Positions 1 through 9,714 of a DNA stretch of 64,000 nt are shown in pieces. Origin of the DNA: Sepiola atlantica (taxonomy: Eukaryota > Mollusca > Cephalopoda > Sepiida > Sepiolidae); assembly GCA_963556195.1 (NCBI GenBank), contig OY744517.1, positions 87,605,714 through 87,669,713 on the forward strand, written 5' to 3'. The translations under genes were made by a program, and so were the position numbers. Each line of letters starts with the position of its first letter. Position 1 is the stretch's first letter. The notes under the pieces are model-generated. The model searched no databases. It was not told the DNA's origin and saw only the letters and a list, made by a program, of their open reading frames with translations.

Positions 1-78
1 ATCACACAACCAGCTAACACCATGTTTGCTGTTATGTAAGATTTTAAGAAAAAACAAATAGTAAGTCACATTTTGTAT

Positions 79-157
79 TCGATTTATTATTTTTGTTCCT
101 TCCAGCTTACATCTTACCCGGAATTTGCATTGCCCACAGCCTTTTAAAAACATACTA

Positions 158-160
<3 letters not shown>
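79..160. repeat. Dispersed repeat arm shared with the 31.7-kb palindrome
   Basis: Positions 106-151 match one arm of the perfect palindrome at 31678-31763 (shared core CCGGAATTTGCATTGCCCAC). The part from 79 to 105 matches the reverse complement of 39057-39105. The window therefore holds at least three pieces of one family. It runs directly into an (AT)n tract. The class is not recognised. Confidence 0.6.

Positions 161-222
<62 letters not shown>
161..222. repeat. (AT)n microsatellite
   Basis: Uninterrupted AT dinucleotide array of about 60 bp, typical of this window. Confidence 0.95.
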
Positions 223-224
<2 letters not shown>

Positions 225-302
225 AGTTTATTTTTGCTAGTTGTTGATTTGCTTATCCTTTATTCTATTTTTATTTTTACATATATATATATGTATATTT
301 AA

Positions 303-985
303 AGCGGTAAGGTGACCAATAAATGCAGACTTTTTAAAAATTAAATATTATTTATTTAAAATTCAAATTTTCCATCCATAGAAGGAGGATAAAGATAATA
401 TTTTTTCTTTCTTTTTGTTTTTAGCGACATGTTGTCACTTATTTTTTTAACTGCTTGAACTTCTGTTCTTATTGAATTCTGGTGTGTAATATCCGATTAA
501 AATTGGTTGGTGCCTTGGTACGCACGTTGTTGTTATAAATAAAATATTTCTACTGTTTGAATGCATTTTAAATTTATAATTTTTAAAGCAGAAACGAGAC
601 CAATAAATGCCAGCTTTTCTTTTTATAAAATATTATTTATTTAAAATTCAAATTTTCCATTCATAAAAGAATCTTCATCAGGATGGTACAAACAATATTT
701 TTTTTTTTAAGCGACATGTTGTCACTTAGTCTTCTGTTCTTATTAAATTTTGTTGTGTAATATTCAATTAAAAGTGGTGTGTGTCTTGGTACGCACGTAT
801 GACAACATGTCGCTTAAAAATAAATAAAGAAAAAATATTGTCTGTACCATTCTGATGAAGATTGTTTTATGAATGGAAAATTTGAATTTTAAATAAATAA
901 TATTTTATTTAAAAAAAAAAAACCCTGCATTTATTGGTCTCCTTACCGCTTAAAAAATTACAAATTTAAAATGCATTCAAGCAGT
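303..985. repeat. Three-copy foldback repeat (two direct copies, one inverted)
   Basis: A module starting AAGCGGTAAGGTGACCAATA, with an internal AAATTCAAATTTTCCAT block and ending near GCGACATGTTGTCAC, occurs at about 303-545 and again at about 586-785. It returns inverted at about 800-960. Copies two and three can fold into a hairpin with arms of about 160 bp. It looks like a decayed foldback or MITE-like element. No coding capacity and no target duplication was seen. Confidence 0.6.
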
Positions 986-1122
986 GGAAATATTTTATTC
1001 ATAATAAAAATATATGTTTTAATATTTTATTCATATAAAAATATATGTTTTAATATTTTATTCATATAAAAATATATGTTTTAATATTTTATTAATATAA
1101 AAATACATGTTTTAATATTGGA
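986..1122. repeat. 31-bp tandem repeat, about four copies
   Basis: The unit ATATTTTATTCATATAAAAA plus about 11 bases repeats four times with few changes. Confidence 0.85.
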
Positions 1123-1555
1123 ATTTATTTCGACTCTATGCTCCTTTTCTGTTGATGCTAATATTTTCGTGTGTAATAGACAAACGATTTATTTAATCCG
1201 TAGGCCTGGAAATAAACAAAGAAAACCAAAAAGTGGCAAATGAGGCTCATACAGGATTTCAATCTGATCCTCAGAAGAAGGGCCACCTAATACGAGTGTA
1301 GTCTTAGACACTGGATGTGCATAAAAAACTATGACGTTTTACTTTATTTGATTTGATTTATGACGTGAAAATTATAGAAACTAAAAAGTAAGTATGGAAA
1401 TGATAAGGAGTTCACATGGGGGCTTCAATCATTGCAGAGAAATTCCTGGTGTGCCTTGAGGGGATTAAAACTATAAATTTACGGAAAATTATTTCAATAA
1501 ATTTTTCTTTACTTACAACCGCTCTCAACCAATCAATGTGGAGTACATCCTTAAA
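1123..1555. other. Unassigned AT-rich stretch
   Basis: No open frame, RNA gene or repeat recognised. Confidence 0.5.
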
Positions 1556-1750
1556 CCCCACTCCAAAAATGTTATGTTATGAAATGTGATAAAAGGTAAT
1601 ACAGTGTTATATATATATGATCAGGAAGACCCTACTTAGGCCGGGACTGAATGTAGGACCCTATGTCCTTTTGCACCCTGCTTATAACACTATATTACCT
1701 TCTGTAATCTTATTGTACACATATTATTATATAAAATTTTTGGAGTGGGG
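1556..1750. mobile_element. Short foldback MITE-like element
   Basis: The ends are inverted: CCCCACTCCAAAAAT at 1556-1570 and its exact reverse complement at 1736-1750. Inner parts also pair imperfectly (GGTAATACAGTGTTATA near 1595 against TATAACACTATATTACC near 1682). Length is about 195 bp with no coding potential. No clear target duplication was found, so the superfamily is open. Confidence 0.55.
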
Positions 1751-1756
1751 CCGAAT

Positions 1757-1771
1757 GATATATATACACAC

Positions 1772-1815
<44 letters not shown>
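1757..1815. repeat. (TA)n microsatellite
   Basis: TA/CA dinucleotide array next to the foldback element. Confidence 0.9.
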
Positions 1816-1817
<2 letters not shown>

Positions 1818-1902
1818 CAACGAACGCTGCAATCACCAATAAAAATAATTACATAAAAATACATTAAATATTTAGGTGATAAAAATCGTACATATTTCTA
1901 GA

Positions 1903-2040
1903 CAGGGCGCTTTGGTCCGATGGTAAAACGCTGGACTATAGACATCAATATCGAAGGTCCGATCTCTGTGTAAGTTAGCCATGCTGATGACGGTAGTGAG
2001 CCAGAAACACGTGTTCATGGATTACTTTTATGTACGTATA
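1903..2040 (+). mobile_element. tRNA-headed SINE-like repeat with hammerhead-like 3' part
   Basis: The 5' part has tRNA-like pol III boxes: TGGTCCGATGGTAAAACG as A box near 1912 and AGGTCCGATCTC as B box near 1955. About 20 bases later comes a hammerhead-like fold (1979-2020). The same order is seen in the better preserved tandem at 24768-25275. Ends are not defined by a target duplication, and an (AT)n tract follows. Confidence 0.6.
1979..2020 (+). ncRNA. Hammerhead-ribozyme-like motif, degenerate
   Basis: Stem I pairs CCATG (1979-1983) with CATGG (2016-2020). The core CTGATGA is at 1984-1990 and GAAA at 2004-2007. The self-complementary stem III is CACGTG (2008-2013), and cleavage is predicted after 2015. 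Stem II is weak, and the pair next to the core is a C-A mismatch, so self-cleavage is doubtful. The type I layout matches the two intact copies near 24.9 and 25.2 kb. Confidence 0.5.
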
Positions 2041-2041
2041 A

Positions 2042-2042
2042 A

Positions 2043-2089
<47 letters not shown>

Positions 2090-2104
2090 TATATATATAT
2101 ATAT
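2042..2104. repeat. (AT)n microsatellite
   Basis: AT array with minor interruptions. Confidence 0.9.
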
Positions 2105-2765
2105 AAAGTGTGTGGTATCGTTCAAGTTTCAAAGTATTGCATGGAAAGTTAATAAAATTGAAATATAAGCCAAATTAGCAATACAAGATTAATCTATTTT
2201 TTTTTTTTTTTACATTAATTCTCTCGATTATGGAATAAAATTCCTTCTTCAGGGGTGACCAGTATTGAGTCATGTTTTTTTTTTTCATCAAAAAACAAGA
2301 ATAAAGAAACTTATTTCTTTGTTAATTTGATAAACGTCCTTGGTGGTACGACGTCATCGCCGTGCTGTAAAAATTGGCGGTTAGGATTCAAAACCGGTGT
2401 CGAACGAGAAATGCGCTGGCACGCTGTCAAGTAAAGTGTGTGGTATCGTTCAAGTTTCAAAGTATTGCATGGAAAGTTAATAAAATTGAAATATAAGCCA
2501 AATTAGCAATACAAGATTAATTTTTTAAATTTTTTTTTACATTAATCCTATCGATTACGGAATAAAATTCCTTCTTCAGGGGTGACCAGTATTGAGTCAT
2601 TTTTTTTTTTTTTTTATCAAAAAACAAGAATAAAGAAACTTATTTCTTTGTTAATTTGATAAACGTCCTTGGTGGTACGACGTAATCGCCGTGCTGTTAA
2701 AAATTGGCGGTTAGGATTCAAAACCGCTAATTCCGCTATTGCTAATTTGGCTTATATTTCAATTT
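2105..2765 (-). repeat. Tandem dimer of a 328-bp tRNA-like repeat
   Basis: The block beginning AAAGTGTGTGGTATCGTTCA at 2105 recurs at 2433, giving two nearly identical units of about 328 bp. On the minus strand each unit has a B-box-like GGTTTTGAATCC and, further 3', a hairpin GGAATTTTATTCC preceded by CTGAAGA. The second unit ends with an inverted copy of its own start (GCTAATTTGGCTTATATTTC near 2738). It could be a SINE or a Penelope-like terminal repeat. The class is uncertain. Confidence 0.6.
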
Positions 2766-3052
2766 TCACATATTCACATGTACAATTTGCATGTGAGCAT
2801 AATGGAAGTAGTTCTGCGCCTCTAGCTGACCCGTAAATGATCTAATGACCCTTTTCGAACATGTTACACAATGAAATTAACTATTTATAAGTGTTAGGTT
2901 GAGAAAAAATTACAAATTTCTGAATAGTTCAGTGGGTAAGATATCAAGCTGACAACATCAAGGTTACTGTTCAAGTAAACTTTCCTTAATATGATGTTGC
3001 ATATCATGCTATCCCACACTCTTAACCGGGCAATGGCGGGTAACTCTGCTAG
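2766..3052 (+). mobile_element. Helitron 3' part (non-autonomous)
   Basis: It ends with a GC-rich inverted repeat (CCGGGCAATGGCGGG, 3026-3040) followed about 10 bases later by CTAG-T (3049-3053). This is the Helitron 3' signature of hairpin plus CTRR before a target T. The body matches the element at 43140-43411, for example CATAATGGAAGTAGTTCTGC in both. The 5' end is not determined. Confidence 0.6.
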
Positions 3053-3303
3053 TAATAATAAATATATATTCTTTTTTTCTTAATAAAACCACATTTCCCA
3101 TTGTACAATAAAAAACATGTTAATAGATTTGTTGTGTACGCGTGTTGCCGTGTGTACGTTTTCAGCATCCCAAACTATCTATCCAGCTTTTTGATGCTGA
3201 GAACGTACACAAACTGGTTATTCGATTTGAAACATTTTCATTCCAAATTACACTAAATGGAATAAACACAGATAAAATTAGCAACTTTACCTGACTTATA
3301 AAC
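3053..3303. other. Unassigned stretch with a pre-miRNA-sized hairpin
   Basis: GTGTACGTTTTCAGCATC at 3152-3169 pairs with 3193-3210 (17 of 18 positions, 23-nt loop). Nothing else was recognised. A short open frame on the minus strand overlaps it and has no recognisable domain. Confidence 0.4.
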
Positions 3304-3527
3304 GGCGCCCTTTTGGCCAAGATCAAAGTGTAGTATATGTTCCGATGGATACTGCATTCCATAGACCGGTATTGTCTTGGCCTTCAGGGCTTGATTTACG
3401 CCGGTCTATGGGACGGTTCCGTGCAGTTCTAGGAGGTCCACCCTCCAAGGCTTTGCCTCCCCTCTGTGGGGAGGAGTAAGTTTATTGCTTACTGCCTGAG
3501 GCGCCCCTGGCGAGCAGGTAAATAAAA
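3304..3527 (+). mobile_element. U2-snRNA-headed SINE, internally deleted
   Basis: It starts with sequence matching the 5' region of U2 snRNA (CTTTTGGCCAAGATCAAAGT, then GTAGTAT). The family body follows: TGCAGTTCTAGGAGGTCCAC, the GCCTCCCC block, TTTATTGCTTACTGCCTGAG and GCGCCCCT, ending GGTAAATAAAA. Compared with the full copy at 14687 it lacks about 130 bases before the tail. It has an extra inverted segment (ATAGACCGGTATTG and CGCCGGTCTATGG). Confidence 0.75.
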
Positions 3528-3538
3528 CGGCATGTTTC

Positions 3539-3728
3539 TTGGCCTTTTGGCTAAGAACAAAGTGTAGTATCTGTACTGATGGTGTGCTTAGTCTTTTTTG
3601 TCTTCGGTCAGTGAATAAGAATTCTTTCTAGACTGAGGCAATTTTTATCTTTGTTCTAACCCGGAGTGCCTCTTTTTGAGGACCTTGTGTCGAATCCTAT
3701 ATTGTGGAGAGGCCAGTAAATAGGAGCA
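3539..3728 (+). mobile_element. U2-snRNA-headed SINE, diverged copy
   Basis: A second U2-like head (TTGGCCTTTTGGCTAAGAAC, AAAGTGTAGTATCTG) begins 12 bp after the previous copy. Its body is diverged, but the tail CCTTGTGTC...GGAGAGGCCAGTAAAT still resembles the family tail. It is a separate insertion or an older subfamily. Confidence 0.65.
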
Positions 3729-3847
3729 GCAACTAAAACGTTCTACTTTATAAATTGAACATTTATACTTTTAGAAAGTAAAAAATTCGAATAAAAATAC
3801 TTATATGGGCTTCAGAAGTAGAAGCATATAGGACATAATAATTACAT

Positions 3848-4170
3848 TGACCCACCGGTGCTTGTTATATCACCGGGGTTAAGCGACGTTGAGCCTCGTC
3901 AGTATCAGATGGGTGATTATTTGGTAATACCAGGTGCAATATGTAAGATGATATCGACACCTCCCTGCAAAATAAAACTGCATTTCACTTGAGTGGGATA
4001 CACATAGGACTGAGGACCGCTTGTGAATTATTCCCAAGAAACTTCCTTCTTTAGGGGAAGCTGCCTGAACCCACCAAGGGTGCAGTCTGGCCTATGACAG
4101 GGCTAAACAGGACATAGGTGGGAGCTGGAGTTTTCTTGGCACGGGTTTGCTAGATAATAATAATATTGAT
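3848..4170 (+). mobile_element. 5S-rRNA-derived SINE-like element
   Basis: Positions 3848-3946 follow the 5S rRNA internal promoter region: GGTTAAGCGACGTTGAGCC (A-box side) and GATGGGTGATTATTTGGTAA then TACCAGGTG (C box). Substitutions are too many for a functional 5S gene. An unrelated tail of about 220 bases follows. The order of 5S head plus tail is that of 5S-derived SINEs (SINE3 class). Only one copy is in the window, so a 5S pseudogene is possible. Confidence 0.6.
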
Positions 4171-4949
4171 TGATTGTCTCACTTGTTTGACAAAATGTAG
4201 ACAATGTTCATATTATAAACCTGACGAGTGATGGGTATTCGTTTCATCTGTATATAAAAGATATAGGACAAGTAGAATAAATAAAAGAATAATAAAACCT
4301 GAAAATATATATTTTTTACTGAAGGAGCAAAAGATACATATTTGATTTACTCAACAATTCTACCCACTTCCCCCACCCCATTTTGGTAGTCTGCAGAGCT
4401 TGATTTCAGAATCCAGATTCTCTGAGAAGGTCTGTCATCATTAGGTTTGCCCTGAGGACATCTTGACTAATCATCTTCGACTTCAGGCTCACACAGGATG
4501 TAATCTTTCTCACACCTCAACCTGATAGCTTATCTATTCTGTTCATCTTAATCGGGTTTCTGACTTGTGGCAAATTTTGGACTCTAAATTGGTATTTCCT
4601 CCTTTGTTTGATTATTGGGATTTCTTTTTGGTTTTATTTTTGCAGTGAACAAAATAACCTGATTTATGATTGGGGTTGATTTTTTTATAGAAGAATATTG
4701 GAACAAATCCAATATTCAGAACCGTATTATTTTGATGATGATATCAAGGTTAACATAAAATGATGCATAGCAAAAGAAAATGGATGTCTTTTACGATCAG
4801 ACTAACACAAAAAGAGTGTCATATGTTTCTTAATGGTTCTATTTTTGGTATGGCATAGTTACAAACTCTAAGAATCATGTATTGTATTTACATTAAAAAA
4901 ACAAGGACTGACTTTCATTCTAGCCCTGAACTGGAAGATATACATCAAA
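4171..4949. other. Unassigned stretch
   Basis: AT-rich sequence with no recognisable gene or repeat boundary. The right end may belong to the LINE fragment that follows. Confidence 0.5.
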
Positions 4950-5715
4950 TCTGCTGCTACAGACACTGGAAAAATGGTTGGATCTTTCTACATCTTTAGA
5001 ATCTACCTGATTCCTGATGTTCCATTTAAAAGTTCTGACCTTGTTCAGTCTCAAATACAGAAAGTACCTGATGCACTCCTCTACCTGTATAAGGGTTAGA
5101 TACGTTCTAAAATGGACTACTGATGCTCTTTCTTGTTTTGAGAGAGTACAAAAACAACTTTGCAATATAGTGTAGTATGATATCTTTTCTTCTCTACAGC
5201 CTCTATCTTCACAAAAGAGACGTTACTAGTCTTTCTCTACTCTATCGTTATTTCCATGAAAGGTGCTTAACTGAGCTCAAATCTCTGGTTCTTCTCTAGA
5301 AAACATTCACAGCAAGAACTTGTTTTGATATCAACACTATAAAGAACTTTGCTTTCTTTCTCTGTGTACCTAAAACCAAACGGAATTTCCATGAACATAG
5401 TTTATTTCCAAGAACTGCCCATCTGTGGACCACATTACCACGGAACTGCTTCCCTGCAGATTACAAAATTGTTGTCTTCAAGTCCAATGTTAGCAAATAC
5501 TTTTCGAGCCGTCCTGTTAAGTAATCAAATTTTGTTCATTCCATTCATCGTTTTCAATCCTTTCATAGTATTGTTCATTATCCAACTGATAATCTTATTA
5601 ACTCTTATCCTTGTGTCGTATTATTGTTATTCATCATGATACTGACACTCTCATTAACTCATATCCTTGTGTGGCGTTTGACCTTGATAATCGGTAACTC
5701 ATTAGTATAAAAAAC
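4950..5715 (+). pseudogene. LINE ORF2 C-terminal relic (Jockey/CR1-like)
   Basis: Translated on the plus strand in shifting frames it gives fragments typical of the end of a LINE ORF2. One is a cysteine/tryptophan-type stretch around 5090-5165. Another is FPRTAHLWTTLPRN with KIVVFKSNV near 5400-5500, the R-x-W-N-x-LP...F-K class of LINE termini. Related ends occur at 9715 (minus), 49680 and 50170 (minus). Several frameshifts and stops make it dead. The 3' tail, from about 5540, recurs at 16195-16310. Clade assignment is tentative. Confidence 0.6.
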
Positions 5716-5829
5716 AGTTTTTTTTATTTACAAGTTGATAAATATGGCTTCTTTGAGGGTGAGGATATGTGTTGCATGGATAGATGGTATGAGAACGACA
5801 CGGACGATTTGTAGTAATAAAAGGCAGAC

Positions 5830-6140
5830 TTAGATCTGCTGACCTCAGAGTAAGATTAAAGTTAAACAGTATAGGGAGGTGTGTTCAGAATATGGGACTC
5901 CATTGGTTTGATCATAGTGAAAGTATGGATGAGAGTGCTTGGGTTAGTAGATATAGAACAGTTGAGGTAGCAGGATCAGTTGGCGGAGTGAGGCCAAAGA
6001 AACTATTGGGAGGAAGTGATAAAAATGTACTTCTAGAGAAAGAGGGGAAAATAAAGATCTGGCTAGAGATAGGTCAGTTTGAAAGTAAATTTCTAAAAGC
6101 CGTCCAACACATGCCAGCATGTAAAACAGACGTTAACCCA
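5830..6140 (+). pseudogene. LINE ORF2 3' end relic, RTE-like type
   Basis: Encodes HWFDHSESMDESAWVSRYRT and following residues. This is a decayed form of the W-x-GH-x-x-RMD...W...R-x-LEV...G-x-PRKTW C-terminus found in many mollusc LINEs. The end, KTDVNPN, coincides with the nucleotide tail ATGCCAGCATGTAAAACAGA at about 6111. A homologous end lies inverted at 6730-7363. It is broken by frameshifts and has lost the upstream reverse transcriptase. Confidence 0.6.
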
Positions 6141-6729
6141 AATATAATGATGACTGTGAATAACATATTTGATATGCAGTTTTGTTTGCAATATTTTTAT
6201 GGACTTATCTCATTATTATTGCGTAAATATAAATAATTGTTTTTATCTAAATCACTTGGGATATTAACAGGAAATAAAGCCGCCCAACACATGCCAGCAA
6301 GTAAACCAGACGTTAAACAGAATACAATAGTGATGGTGATGCTTCTAGTTCGAAAAAAAAGTCTTTAAAATGAAGCGAAAAATGTGAACATCTGTAAAAA
6401 ACAAAAATTGTGTTTAGTTGTTCTAATAAATGCATTAATAAATGTGTTCTGTAGAATACATTGCATAAGATTATCTGTGAGTGTGATTCAAATAAATCAA
6501 GCAAGACAGACCAACAGACCAGATTTAATTGTAGCATAATGAACAATGAGAAAATAACGTGTGAAATTTGGGGATGAAACTGTTCTCAAAAAGGGGAAAA
6601 TTGAAATAAAATGAAAATATATTAAAACAAGAATGGGTATCCTTAAGATGCATCATTTTTGTCCGTGTGTGGAGAGATGCAGAGATGCTTGGATGCATCC
6701 ATTGAGTCTGCGCATTTGTGATGCACATC
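6141..6729. other. Spacer between inverted LINE ends
   Basis: Contains a short extra copy of the LINE tail (CCCAACACATGCCAGCAAGT near 6283). Otherwise AT-rich with no recognisable gene. Confidence 0.5.
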
Positions 6730-7363
6730 AGCATATTCGGTTTAATGTCTGTTTTACATGCTGACATTAAGAAATTGACTTTCAAACTAACCTATCTATA
6801 GCCAGGTCTTTATTTATCCCTCTTTCTATCAAGTCCATTTTTATCATTTCCTCCCATGTTTTCCTTGGGTTTCCCCTGTAAACTGGACATGCTACTTCAA
6901 GTGTTCTACGTTTACTAACCCATAAACTCTCATCTATTCTTTCACCATGGCCATAACATTGAAGTCTCCCGTTTTGCACACATCTCCCTATACCCGCCCA
7001 GATTTAATCTTTCTCTGAGGTCATCAGAACTAAGCCTACCTTAAAGACTCACATTACACCTCCATCATATCATTCTCATATTATTTCTCTCTATGCAACG
7101 CATGTCCTCAACTCTCACTGGCCAGGTTTAACTTCATACATCATCACATTGCATACACATGCCTGATAGACTCTTCCATTAGGAGACAGTGGTAACGCTC
7201 TGCTGGTTAGTAATGGCAGAATTTCCCTGAACTTATTATATCCACTCGTAACTCCTGCAATCACACTATCATCTTCTCCACCCTGTGCCCTAATGGTATC
7301 ATCAAGGTAACAAAACTTGTCGACAACCTCAGTAATTCCACCATCCAGATATACTTTGTTCAC
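6730..7363 (-). pseudogene. LINE ORF2 3' end relic, RTE-like type
   Basis: The minus strand gives the fragment VVDKFCYLDDTIRAQGG...FREILPLLTSRALPL (7115-7363). It continues with LQCYGHGERIDESLWVSKRR, then EVACPVYRGNPRKTWEEM (6782-6979). This is the C-terminal part of an endonuclease-reverse transcriptase LINE, from just after the polymerase domain to the RGxPRKTW motif and the CAGCATGTAAAACAGAC tail. Frameshifts separate the blocks. It faces the copy at 5830-6140 head to head across about 600 bp. Confidence 0.7.
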
Positions 7364-8440
7364 ATCTGAGTTCTATTCCATCTCTATTTCAAATTGAAGC
7401 GTGGCTGACCGACAAACAAAGCCGCTGGCAGAGATGCAAAGACGTGTTTAAAGAAATATGAACTTGACCAGAGAAGTAAACAAAGTAACACCAACACTAA
7501 ATGTGATAGTGCACTAAGATTAGATGTTGAGTGTGCACAAATAAGGTTAAAAATGCATAATTCCACATGAGCTTAAATTAAGCAGAGGAATAAAAAATTC
7601 CATTAGAGATCCAGTTAAAAGTAAGACTGACGTGTACCGGTAGTTACATCATGGGAGGAAGTACCTGGTAGAAAAGCGAGAGAATTCCTTCCCTTGGGGT
7701 GTTTTGTGTGAAAGTAAGAAGACGCTGTTTCCGAGTCCTCCACCACACTATGGAGGTTAGAAGTGGAAGATGCAGTTTATCTAGATGTAAATTACTGTAA
7801 AGATTACTGTAAAAACTAAAACGGAATCCCAGAGTAAATAATGGAGTTAGGTGCTGTTCTTTTCATTGCTTCTATTATTCCAACTACAATGAAAAAAGGA
7901 AAGAACACAACATCTCTATGACTATTATTGTCACCCCTCCTGAGAGATTACAATGTGTCAACGAAAGGAACAAACAGATGTTTCTGTCCGCGATACAACA
8001 CCGGTCAGTTGTACACAATGGGGATCAGAGAACATCCCACACAATGTTACAATAGGAGTCCCAATGAAATAGACTAACCAATTGGAAAAAGTTAACATTA
8101 ACATTTAGAAGAATACCAAGGAGAATCCGAGATTGCTATGAAAATTTGTCATTTAAACTATATAAGGTACCGACATTCCGACTGGTTTAAATGTCATGGT
8201 AGGGAAAAAGATCAATGGTATATTATTACGTTTTTATTGGCCGAGAGGTTCATATGTTCATAGGTGGCTGATTAGAAGAGATAAATGGAGAGAGAGTTGT
8301 GCAGTTGAAGTAGCAGTAGCAGGGATCCGTTTTTGGTTATGATCTAACTAGAGATGACAAACTAATTAAAGATCAGGGATAAACCATACTGTGGCCAGGC
8401 AAGTTTGAAATCTTAAAATAACTTCATAATAGGACCTTAA
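7364..8440. other. Unassigned stretch
   Basis: No domain, RNA gene or repeat structure recognised. The left 200 bp may be upstream LINE sequence too decayed to identify. Confidence 0.5.
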
Positions 8441-8789
8441 AATAAAAAAGGAAAAGAAAAAAAAGGAAAGAAAAAGCGGAAAAATACAAAAAAAACGGAA
8501 AAGATGAAAAGAAAAGAAATAAAAAGGAAGAAAGAAGCAAAAGAAATAAAAGAAAATAGAAAAATATCAAACAAAGAAAGAAAAAGAAAAAAAGGAAGAA
8601 AAAGAAAATATAAAGAAAAAGAATAGAAAAGAAAAACCAAAAACCAAAAGGAAGAAAAAGTTAAAAAGAAAAATGCAAACACAAAAAAACAAAAAAACAA
8701 AAGCGAGAAAAAAGAAAAAAGAAGAAAGAAAAGAAAGAATCAAAGAAAGAAAGAAAAGAAAGAAAAAAGAAAGAAAAAGTAATACATGA
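8441..8789. repeat. Long purine tract (A-rich, AAAG/GAAA)
   Basis: About 350 bp that is almost wholly A and G on the plus strand, with scattered C and T. It has no fixed period. A minus-strand open frame rich in F, S and L through it is a composition artefact. Confidence 0.9.
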
Positions 8790-9189
8790 TTAAAAAAATG
8801 AGTCCAAGCTTTAAAGTTTTAAGTTATTGCTCTAGGGATATGCCAGGTTTATTTGCGAATTACAAATCAACAACTTTTTATCTAATTGGAATCTTGACTT
8901 TTGAAGTTGATTAGCTGTGATTAAAAACACGGTCCTTTGACACCTGTAGAAACCAGGAACCATCTTAGTCACAGAGGTAGTCTCTCTAAACCAGGAATCA
9001 CCAAACTACAGCTTACAGGCCAAATTCATTTTACGAAATACCATTTGTCTGGCCCGTTACTTGGTATTCATTTGCTTCCCACTGCAGCAAAATGTAGTAA
9101 AGGCCGGAAGGTGAACAAAAGCAGCTCCCCCAAGAGGGCATTCTGGTTAAGTATAAGAATAGCCGAGAACAGATGTGTCAGCATTCTTC
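8790..9189. other. Unassigned stretch with possible hAT-like fragment
   Basis: Positions 8995-9060 (CAGGAATCACCAAACTACAG, later GGCCAAATT and TCTGGCCCG) resemble one end of a hAT-type MITE. No matching second end or 8-bp duplication was found. Confidence 0.3.
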
Positions 9190-9310
9190 GGTAGAGGCAC
9201 CTTAGACGATCGGTAACAAACCAACTCACACTCCTGAAAGAGGAGTTAATGCCTAGGAATGTGCACCATCTAGGACCGAACTGAACCATACAGCATTCTG
9301 ACAAATAAGA
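9190..9310 (-). mobile_element. U2-SINE family body fragment
   Basis: On the minus strand the order GTTCGGTCCTAG, CCTAGGCATTAACTCCTC and TCTAAGGTGCCTCTAC follows the body of the U2-headed SINEs (GCAGTTCTAGGAGG, AGGCTTTGCCTCC, CTGAGGCGCCCCTAC). No U2 head is present. Confidence 0.45.
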
Positions 9311-9714
9311 GACTGTTGGTTCAAGTCAGCCACTAGGTTACCAGAATGATGACAAGACAAAACTCGGCTGGTGTGAAAAACTGGCGAACTAGTCAAGCCC
9401 ATAAGTTAGAAGAAAAGAAAAAGCAGGAGAGAGAAGTAGAAAGCTTTAAGCAGAGATTTTTTTACGACACAACTTATTAAGGCTAAAAAAGCTCTCAAGG
9501 ATAAAAGTTAACGAGGGTGAAAGGTTGACAGTTGAATGATGATGAATGTTATGAGAGGATTGAAAATCTCCACATACAACCCATTCAAACATAACAGTCG
9601 ACACAGAAGACTTTAACTTAGTTCACCCCAAGCAAGGTAAGTTGTCACTGTAGACGTAAGGGGCTACTGAGAATTAGGGTGAAAGTTTTCAGGGTCATCC
9701 TAAATTGGAAGCTA
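9311..9714. other. Unassigned stretch
   Basis: No gene or repeat recognised. It may include 3' tail sequence of the minus-strand LINE that follows. Confidence 0.5.

Noticed and set aside
832..870. Hammerhead core at CTGATGAAGATT
   Set aside because: No stem II and no correctly placed GAAA; it is part of the foldback repeat.
3848..3946. Functional 5S rRNA gene
   Set aside because: Too many substitutions, no intact 5' end or T-run terminator.
8437..8700. Minus-strand open frame of 87 codons rich in F, S and L
   Set aside because: It is the complement of the purine tract; composition alone keeps it open.
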